DNA of 12,780 bases. Source: Bacillota bacterium (GTDB lineage Bacteria > Bacillota > Clostridia > Clostridiales > Caloramatoraceae). Shown piece by piece: positions 8,180 through 12,780 of the stretch. The notes below the pieces were generated by a model. The model saw only the letters and a list, made by a program, of their open reading frames with translations. It was not told the DNA's origin and ran no database searches. How positions within the stretch are numbered: the first letter of the stretch is position 1; each line of letters starts with the position of its first letter. Location: NCBI GenBank assembly GCA_023415335.1, contig JAEZLD010000162.1, positions 1 to 12,780 of the forward strand. The letters run 5' to 3'. The translations under genes were made by a program, and so were the position numbers.

Positions 8180-9694
8180 ATGAGCAAGCAGACCGTATTT
8201 ATTACCGGTGCTACCGGCGGAATGGGGTTTGAAAGCCTGAAACAGATGTTAGAAGACCGTGACAAACAGAATATCATCATTCTTGCCAGAGATTCTGAAA
8301 AGAATCGTAAGCTTTTAGCTGACTATATGGGGATTCCAGAGCTGACAGTGAAATGGGGGGATCTTACTAATTATCAGGATGTTTATGATTGTGTATTGCA
8401 TGCCGATATTGTACTGCATATTGCGGCTTTTGTTTCACCAGCGGCAGATTATTATCCAGATAAGGCAATGAAGAATAATTTAGGCTCCACACAAAATATC
8501 ATAGATGCAATTATTGACCAGGGGAGAGAGCAGGAGGTTCGTTTCGTATACATTGGAACAGTTGCTGAAACAGGTGACCGAATGCCGCCAATTCATTGGG
8601 GAAGAGTCGGGGATCCAATCAAGCCAAGCATGTTTGATTATTACGCTGTTTCTAAGGTAGCAGCTGAACGCTATGTAATAGAATCAGGCTTGAAATATTG
8701 GGTCAGTCTTCGCCAGACTGGAATTATAGGCAAAGCTATGGCGAGTATTGTAGATGCAATTATGTTCCATAACTGTCTGGACAATGTATTGGAATATGTA
8801 TCGGACCGTGATTCAGGAAGGCTTATGAGAAATCTGTGCCTCTATACAGCAACAGGAGAATTATCAGAAGGCTTTTGGGGACATATATATAATATTGGTG
8901 GCGGTGAAAGCTGCCGTGTAAGTACCTACGAGATGTATCAAAGATTATACGGAGACATCGGATTTAAAAATCTGGATTATGTCATTAACCCGAAATGGTA
9001 CGCCACAAGGAATTTCCATGGACATTTCTATTCAGATTCCGATAAGCTGGAAGAATATCTGCATTTCCGTCATGATAGCATGGAATACTTCTATGATGCT
9101 TATAAAGAGAATCTTGGAGCAACTGTAGCCGTATCTAAGGTTATGTGTAAAATCCCTGGTGGTCAGATGCTTATGGGTGCAATTATGAAGAAGGTGTTTT
9201 TGAAACAAGCACTGACTGAACATGGCACCGTACGTTTTATCAAAGACAATATGGAAGATCATATTGATGCATATTGGGGCAGCAAAAAAGTATGGGATGG
9301 GATACCAGAAAAGCTTAGCGGCATGAAGCATTTTACAGATTGGAAGAAGGAAATAGTATTAGACCATGGATATGATGAAAAGAAACCAGAAAGTCAACTG
9401 AATCTTGAGGACGTAAAGGGTGCAGCAGTATTCCGGGGTGGAGAGTGTTTATCAGATAACTTGGAAACTGGAAACTGGAGAAGTAAGCTGCAGTTTAAAT
9501 GTGCATTTGGACATACATTTCAAGCAAGTCCCCGCCTTGTACTAGAAGGTGGTCATTGGTGCCCAGAGTGTGAGAGAAGGAGCTGGAATTATGGAGAACG
9601 AGCAAAACGTGACCCCTTCTTTGCGCAGGTTTGGAATCCATTGCATGATAAGGACGAGATGAGAGAATATCCGAAGATTGTAAGTGATTTATAA
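8180..9694 (+). CDS. Extended SDR oxidoreductase/epimerase fused to a C-terminal zinc-ribbon-like domain
   Basis: A 504-residue protein, long for an SDR. Residues 1 to about 310 form an extended SDR. The nucleotide loop is TGATGGMG (G10, G13, G16), followed by HIAAFVSP, IGTVAETG with T127 in place of the usual Ser, and the catalytic YAVSK (Y155, K159). The SDR part is followed by a linker with hydrophobic helices (about 315-345). The C-terminus holds C441-x3-H445 (CAFGH) and C461-PE-C464 (WCPEC), a probable Zn site of ribbon or treble-clef type. Aromatic residues follow (QVWNPLHD). The start has AAAGGAG at 8167-8173, overlapping the end of the previous gene, and the two reading frames are 1 nt apart. 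I know of no function for this combination. The SDR part should bind NAD(P). The Zn domain could give oligomer contacts, partner binding or nucleic-acid contact. The gene product is expected in the cytoplasm. Confidence 0.85.
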   Translation: MSKQTVFITGATGGMGFESLKQMLEDRDKQNIIILARDSEKNRKLLADYMGIPELTVKWGDLTNYQDVYDCVLHADIVLHIAAFVSPAADYYPDKAMKNNLGSTQNIIDAIIDQGREQEVRFVYIGTVAETGDRMPPIHWGRVGDPIKPSMFDYYAVSKVAAERYVIESGLKYWVSLRQTGIIGKAMASIVDAIMFHNCLDNVLEYVSDRDSGRLMRNLCLYTATGELSEGFWGHIYNIGGGESCRVSTYEMYQRLYGDIGFKNLDYVINPKWYATRNFHGHFYSDSDKLEEYLHFRHDSMEYFYDAYKENLGATVAVSKVMCKIPGGQMLMGAIMKKVFLKQALTEHGTVRFIKDNMEDHIDAYWGSKKVWDGIPEKLSGMKHFTDWKKEIVLDHGYDEKKPESQLNLEDVKGAAVFRGGECLSDNLETGNWRSKLQFKCAFGHTFQASPRLVLEGGHWCPECERRSWNYGERAKRDPFFAQVWNPLHDKDEMREYPKIVSDL

Positions 9695-9721
9695 GTGAAT
9701 TAATACAAAATGTAAAATCAG

Positions 9722-9745
9722 ACATTAACTATCTTTTATTAATGT
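9722..9745 (+). terminator. Weak hairpin after the SDR operon
   Basis: ACATTAA (9722-9728) pairs with TTAATGT (9739-9745) around a 10-nt loop. It is followed by an AT-rich stretch without a clean T-run. It is a weak terminator candidate at the right place, 28 nt after the second SDR stop. Confidence 0.3.
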
Positions 9746-9780
9746 ATAGTCTTATTTGTTCGGTTTTGGAAATAATATTA

Positions 9781-9809
9781 TTGACAGAGTATTTTTGCTG
9801 TATTATAAT
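9781..9809 (+). promoter_or_regulatory. Consensus sigma-A promoter of the asnS T-box transcript
   Basis: TTGACA (9781-9786), a 17-nt spacer and TATAAT (9804-9809) match the housekeeping consensus in all twelve positions. Transcription should start near 9816, just before the T-box stem I. Constitutive strong initiation with control by attenuation is the usual arrangement for T-box genes. Confidence 0.9.
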
Positions 9810-9837
9810 CTAGTTTAAATCAATATTATTAAACCCA

Positions 9838-10074
9838 ATGAAGGGAAGAGTAAATGCAGAGGGATTCAAAGCGAGCCAGGGATGGTGGTAGCCTGGTATG
9901 AAGCCTGCATGGAAGAACATCCCGGAGCATCCAACCGAAGTAGTAGTAGGCTTGGACGGAGCCATACCGTTATGAAATGGAGAGTTTATTGACTCGCAAA
10001 GAGGCCATTTATGGCAATCTGGGTGGTACCACGGAATCAACCTTTCGTCCCTGTTTAGGGACGGAAGGTTTTTT
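9838..10074 (+). promoter_or_regulatory. T-box riboswitch (tRNA-Asn sensing) controlling asnS
   Basis: The leader shows the canonical parts. Stem I base is GGGA (9843-9846) with TCCC (9920-9923). The specifier loop has AGTA (9849-9852) opposite GAA (9912-9914), then G, then the specifier AAC (9916-9918, an Asn codon) and A (9919). The next helix is ATGCAG (9854-9859) with CTGCAT (9905-9910), and the apical arm carries the AG bulge and GGTGGT loop region. A stem III-like hairpin, GCCAT/ATGGC, is at 10004-10015. The T-box itself, AATCTGGGTGGTACCACGG (10016-10034), displays the bulge TGGT for the tRNA 3' end. The terminator follows. Uncharged tRNA-Asn should stabilise the antiterminator and switch on asnS. 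The specifier matches the downstream gene, which makes the assignment very secure. Confidence 0.96.
10039..10074 (+). terminator. T-box intrinsic terminator
   Basis: AACCTTTCGTCCCT (10039-10052) pairs with AGGGACGGAAGGTT (10057-10070) over 14 bp with one G-U pair and a 4-nt loop. It continues into a run of T (10069-10074). Its 5' arm is the part sequestered when the antiterminator forms. Confidence 0.93.
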
Positions 10075-10100
10075 ATTGTGAATACAACAAGGTTCCCGGG

Positions 10101-10133
10101 ACCCATCAGCAATCTCTGATTGCGTTGATGGGT
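10101..10133 (+). other. Second stable hairpin between the T-box terminator and asnS
   Basis: ACCCATCA (10101-10108) pairs with TGATGGGT (10126-10133), and CAATC (10110-10114) with GATTG (10118-10122), leaving a 3-nt loop and a small internal loop. TTCTTATATTTT follows at 10138-10149, then the asnS ribosome site AAGGAGG (10152-10158). It is not part of the standard T-box architecture. It could be an mRNA-stabilising structure or a weak extra terminator. Confidence 0.5.
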
Positions 10134-10165
10134 GGGGTTCTTATATTTTAAAAGGAGGATTTATT

Positions 10166-11557
10166 ATGTGTGACGTACTTGTAAAACAGCTTTACAGAGA
10201 AACAGAAAAGTATGCAGGACAGACAGTTAAGGTTTCAGGCTGGATAAGGACCTTAAGGGCATCAAATGCTTTTGGTTTTATAGAGCTTAACGATGGGAGC
10301 TTTTTGAAGAATATACAGATAGTATTCGAGCAGGAGCTTGAGAACTTCAAGGATATATCAAAGTTCCCAATCAGCGCTTCCATAAGCGTGGAAGGAACGC
10401 TGGTGCTTACTCCAGAGGCAAAGCAGCCCTTTGAAATCAAGGCAAGCAAGGTTACCCTGGAGGGAAACTCCAACTCGGATTATCCTCTCCACAAGAAGAG
10501 ACATTCCTTTGAATACTTAAGGACAATTGCTCACCTAAGGCCAAGGAGCAACACCTTTGCAGCGGTATTCAGAGTTAGAAGCCTTGCAGCCTATGCCATA
10601 CACAAGTTCTTCAATGAAAGAGGCTTTGTATATGTGCATACCCCAATAATAACAGGCAGTGATTGTGAGGGTGCAGGAGAGATGTTCCAGGTTACAACCC
10701 TCGATACGAAGAACCCTCCATTAACTGAGGATGGAAAGATAGATTACTCCAAGGATTTCTTCGGCCAGCAGACCAACCTGACTGTAAGCGGCCAGCTTTC
10801 AGGAGAAACCTATGCCCTTGCCTTCAGGAACATATACACCTTTGGACCTACCTTCAGGGCAGAGAACTCCAACACCCCAAGGCATGCTGCAGAGTTCTGG
10901 ATGATAGAGCCTGAAATTGCCTTTGCAGGGCTTAAGGAGGATATGGACCTGGCAGAGGACATGGTTAAGTATATAATAAGCTATGTAATGGAAAATGCTC
11001 CAGAGGAGATGGAATTCTTCAACAGCTTTGTTGACAAGGGACTCTTTGACAGGCTTCACAACGTGGTTACTTCAGACTTTGGCAGGATAACCTACACTGA
11101 GGCCATAGAGCTTTTAAAGAAGGCTGATGTGGAATTTGAGTATCCTGTAGAATGGGGTATAGACCTTCAGACAGAGCATGAAAGGTATATTACCGAAAAG
11201 GTATTTAAAAAGCCTGTATTTGTAACTGACTATCCAAAGGACATAAAGGCCTTCTACATGAGGGTTAATGACGATGGAAAGACTGTTGCAGCAGCAGATC
11301 TTCTGGTTCCTGGAGTTGGAGAAATAATAGGAGGAAGCCAGAGGGAGGAGAGGTATGATGTGCTTCTCCAGAGAATAAAGGACATGGGCCTCAGGGAAGA
11401 GGACTACTGGTGGTACCTGGAGCTTAGAAAGTACGGAGAAACCAAGCATGCAGGCTTCGGACTAGGATTTGAAAGAATAATAATGTATATGACAGGCATG
11501 CAGAACATCAGGGACGTCATTCCTTATCCAAGGACTACGGGCTCTGCAAAGTTCTAA
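10166..11557 (+). CDS. asnS: Asparaginyl-tRNA synthetase
   Basis: Charges tRNA-Asn with asparagine using ATP; cytoplasmic class IIb synthetase of 463 residues (E. coli 466). Residues about 15-105 form the OB-fold anticodon-binding domain (VKVSGWIRTLRASNAFGFIELNDGS). The catalytic domain has SGQLSGETYALAF, motif 2 FRAENSNTPRHAAEFWMIEPE with R231, and motif 3 GLGFERIIM with E436 and R437. The residue pattern and the Asn specifier in its leader favour AsnRS over AspRS. ATG 10166 has a strong AAGGAGG site. Codon use differs sharply from the genes upstream: every Arg codon I read is AGA or AGG, and Ile is mostly ATA. It is probably transcribed alone, since a hairpin follows the stop. Confidence 0.97.
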   Translation: MCDVLVKQLYRETEKYAGQTVKVSGWIRTLRASNAFGFIELNDGSFLKNIQIVFEQELENFKDISKFPISASISVEGTLVLTPEAKQPFEIKASKVTLEGNSNSDYPLHKKRHSFEYLRTIAHLRPRSNTFAAVFRVRSLAAYAIHKFFNERGFVYVHTPIITGSDCEGAGEMFQVTTLDTKNPPLTEDGKIDYSKDFFGQQTNLTVSGQLSGETYALAFRNIYTFGPTFRAENSNTPRHAAEFWMIEPEIAFAGLKEDMDLAEDMVKYIISYVMENAPEEMEFFNSFVDKGLFDRLHNVVTSDFGRITYTEAIELLKKADVEFEYPVEWGIDLQTEHERYITEKVFKKPVFVTDYPKDIKAFYMRVNDDGKTVAAADLLVPGVGEIIGGSQREERYDVLLQRIKDMGLREEDYWWYLELRKYGETKHAGFGLGFERIIMYMTGMQNIRDVIPYPRTTGSAKF

Positions 11558-11569
11558 GAGAAGTTTACT

Positions 11570-11602
11570 GGGCAGGACGGCTAAGCCGACTGCCCTTAAT
11601 TT
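11570..11602 (+). terminator. Probable terminator after asnS
   Basis: GGGCAG-GA-CGGC (11570-11581), a TAA loop, then GCCG-A-CTGCCC (11585-11595) form a GC-rich hairpin of 10 bp with a small internal loop. TTAATTT follows. The T-run is interrupted, so some readthrough into the next gene is possible. Confidence 0.6.
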
Positions 11603-11620
11603 GCATAGGGGGGGATAGAA

Positions 11621-12358
11621 GTGATATATGTAATGAGCGATATCCACGGCTGCTACAGCCAATATAAGGACCTGCTGAAGCAGGCAGCCTTCTGTGATGA
11701 GGACACCCTGTTTGTACTGGGAGATGTTCTAGACAAGGGAGATGAGCCCATAAGGCTGCTGCAGGATATGTCTATGAGACCTAATGTAATTCCTATACTG
11801 GGAAATCATGAGTATATGGCGGTCACGGTGCTCCAGGACATGATGCAGGAGATAACGGAGGAAACCTGCACGACACTTCTAAGTCCCGACTTTATGAGCA
11901 GCTATGGCTATTGGATAAATGACGGAGGGGACACAACCCTGAAGCAGTTTCTAAAGCTGAAGCAGGATGAAAGGGAGGCATTGCTGGAGTATCTTGAAGA
12001 GTTTCCACTGTATGAGGAGATATCTGTAGGAGGACGTGACTATGTACTGGTCCATGCAGGTATTGAGCCATACGTTGAAGGAAAGCCTATAGAGGAATAT
12101 ACCCTCCATGAGCTTATATTCAAGTCTCCTGAGGGAAGGGAGTCTTACTTTAAGGATAAAACCGTAATATATGGGCACACTCCCACCTTTGCTAGGGGAG
12201 AGGAGTATGACTCTAAGGTGTTCTTTGGAGAAGGTAAAATCAACATAGACTGCGGTGCAGTATATGGAAAGCCACTGGCCTTGTACTGCTTAGATAACGG
12301 GAAATGCTATTACAGCCCTTCTTGTTTCCCACAAATAAAGTCGTCCAATTACAAATAA
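11621..12358 (+). CDS. PPP-family metallophosphoesterase (serine/threonine phosphatase-like)
   Basis: A 245-residue calcineurin-like phosphoesterase that hydrolyses phosphoesters at a two-metal site. The full motif set is present: SDIHG (D7, H9), GDVLDKGD (G34-D41, usual GDxxDRG), GNHE (61-64), VHAG, and GHTP in the last third. It belongs to the bacterial PPP group that includes PrpA/PrpE-type protein phosphatases and ApaH-like hydrolases; the substrate cannot be fixed from sequence. The start GTG 11621 follows AGGGGGGGA (11607-11615), which gives MIYVMSDIHG, normal for the family. There is no membrane segment. The last codons (12331-12358) lie within the repeat pair at the left of the terminal element, so the final residues PQIKSSNYK are repeat-derived and the native C-terminus probably ended near CYY. 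The catalytic core is unaffected. Codon use resembles asnS. Confidence 0.9.
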   Translation: MIYVMSDIHGCYSQYKDLLKQAAFCDEDTLFVLGDVLDKGDEPIRLLQDMSMRPNVIPILGNHEYMAVTVLQDMMQEITEETCTTLLSPDFMSSYGYWINDGGDTTLKQFLKLKQDEREALLEYLEEFPLYEEISVGGRDYVLVHAGIEPYVEGKPIEEYTLHELIFKSPEGRESYFKDKTVIYGHTPTFARGEEYDSKVFFGEGKINIDCGAVYGKPLALYCLDNGKCYYSPSCFPQIKSSNYK

Positions 12359-12370
12359 AGTTGTTCCAAA
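12331..12370 (+). repeat. Two tandem 20-bp repeat copies (left pair)
   Basis: ACAAATAAAGTCGTCCAATT (12331-12350) is directly followed by ACAAATAAAGTTGTTCCAAA (12351-12370), an exact 20-bp period with 15 identical positions. The core AATAAAGTYGTYCCAA reappears inverted at 12676-12693 and 12743-12760. The first copy and part of the second are read as the last codons of the phosphoesterase. Confidence 0.85.
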
Positions 12371-12375
12371 AAACG

Positions 12376-12413
12376 GGGAGAAGGCAGGAAAAGAAGCAGG
12401 TTTTCTCCCTTTT
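12376..12413 (+). terminator. Possible terminator downstream of the phosphoesterase
   Basis: GGGAGAA (12376-12382) pairs with TTCTCCC (12403-12409), followed by TTTT. The 20-nt loop is long, though an inner GAAAA/TTTTC pairing is possible as an alternative. It is located 18 nt after the stop codon. Confidence 0.4.
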
Positions 12414-12675
12414 CATATTCCCATCAAGTGCTCGACGCTCCAGCCTTATCTCAGCAAGACCAGGACCTGCCAAGTTTTAACTCCACAGAGACGGTCGCAC
12501 CGACACCTTGCCCAGTGGGGCTTTGCTGCTATGTTTCCAACTGGATTTATTCTGGTATTTCCTTGGACATGGAGACGGTGTGGCCTTAAGAAACCAAATC
12601 AGGCGTTTAGCCAGCCATTATTTCAGCCATAAAATCAGGCATACCTAGACCCTAAAAACTACATCCTAGGATTTA

Positions 12676-12693
12676 TTTTGGAACGAGTTTGTT
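12676..12693 (-). repeat. Inverted copy of the terminal repeat (inner right)
   Basis: TTTTGGAACGAGTTTGTT is the reverse complement of the left repeat core (copy at 12354-12371) with 15 of 18 positions equal. Confidence 0.75.
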
Positions 12694-12742
12694 TTCATTT
12701 TTTGAGGCATTTTTTTGAATTTCAATAGTTAGGAGATGGCGA

Positions 12743-12760
12743 TTTTGGAACGACTTTATT
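12743..12760 (-). repeat. Inverted copy of the terminal repeat (outer right)
   Basis: TTTTGGAACGACTTTATT is the reverse complement of the left copy at 12354-12371 with 17 of 18 positions equal. It is itself flanked by CGATTTT (12740-12746) and AAAATCG (12763-12769), a 7-bp inverted pair. The palindrome AAAATCGATTTT follows at 12763-12774. Confidence 0.85.
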
Positions 12761-12780
12761 CGAAAATCGATTTTGATGGG

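Larger units (their letters stand above)
12331..12760. mobile_element. Non-coding repeat-bounded segment, possible MITE or transposon end
   Basis: About 430 bp are framed by two direct copies of the AATAAAGTYGTTCCAAAA repeat on the left and two inverted copies on the right. The interior 12373-12675 has no credible gene on either strand and only short internal repeats (AAATCAGGC at 12596-12604 and 12632-12640). Several short transposase-binding-like repeats at each end are known from IS21-, Tn7- and Tn5053-type elements. No transposase lies in the window, so this could be a deleted derivative, a MITE, or the meeting point of two element ends. No target-site duplication can be confirmed. Confidence 0.45.

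Noticed and set aside
10124..10136. A second T-box element suggested by GGGTGG near 10130
   Set aside because: The flanking T-box consensus (AAnnn before, TACCRCGG after) is absent and the bases are used in the hairpin stem.
12331..12370. CRISPR-like repeats
   Set aside because: There are only two adjacent copies with no spacers, and the other copies are inverted. This is a transposon-end-like pattern, not an array.
12373..12675. A gene within the right-hand tail
   Set aside because: No frame on either strand combines reasonable length, a ribosome site and protein-like composition; the antisense frame at 12240-12473 is mostly opposite the phosphoesterase.

Overview
The window looks like a chromosomal segment of a low-to-mid-GC anaerobic Firmicute (Clostridia, possibly Lachnospiraceae-like). 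This rests on the strong AGGAGG-type ribosome binding sites, a T-box leader on a tRNA synthetase gene, GTG starts, and the family types present. The species cannot be told from the sequence alone.

Layout. (1) 1-329: the 3' end of an unrecognised, highly charged protein. (2) 343-6322: a tightly packed L-rhamnose operon on the + strand, with a cytoplasmic GH78 alpha-L-rhamnosidase, rhamnulokinase (rhaB), L-rhamnose isomerase (rhaA) and rhamnulose-1-phosphate aldolase (rhaD). The four genes overlap by 4 nt or are 3 nt apart. Together they form a complete route from rhamnosides to dihydroxyacetone phosphate and lactaldehyde. No transporter, mutarotase or rha regulator lies in the window. (3) 6352-9694: a TetR-family repressor on the - strand, divergent from two adjacent Rossmann-fold (extended SDR) genes. 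A perfect 7-bp inverted repeat lies in the intergenic region. The second SDR carries a C-terminal Cys/His cluster that looks like a zinc ribbon, an unusual fusion. (4) 9695-11557: a consensus promoter, a readable T-box riboswitch with an AAC (Asn) specifier, its terminator, and asnS. (5) 11621-12358: a PPP-type metallophosphoesterase. (6) 12331-12780: a gene-free tail framed by two copies of a ~18-20 bp repeat at the left and two inverted copies at the right. It resembles a transposon end or a MITE-like element, and its left repeats form the end of the phosphoesterase reading frame.

How the parts relate. The rha operon is a catabolic unit. The TetR/SDR block looks like a self-regulated accessory module with an unknown substrate. 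asnS and the phosphatase have a clearly different codon style (Arg almost only AGA/AGG, Ile mostly ATA) from the first 9.7 kb, so the window probably joins DNA of two histories.

The best candidates for something undescribed are the TetR/SDR/SDR-zinc-ribbon module and the repeat-bounded element at the right end. The shortened rhamnulokinase also deserves a check.
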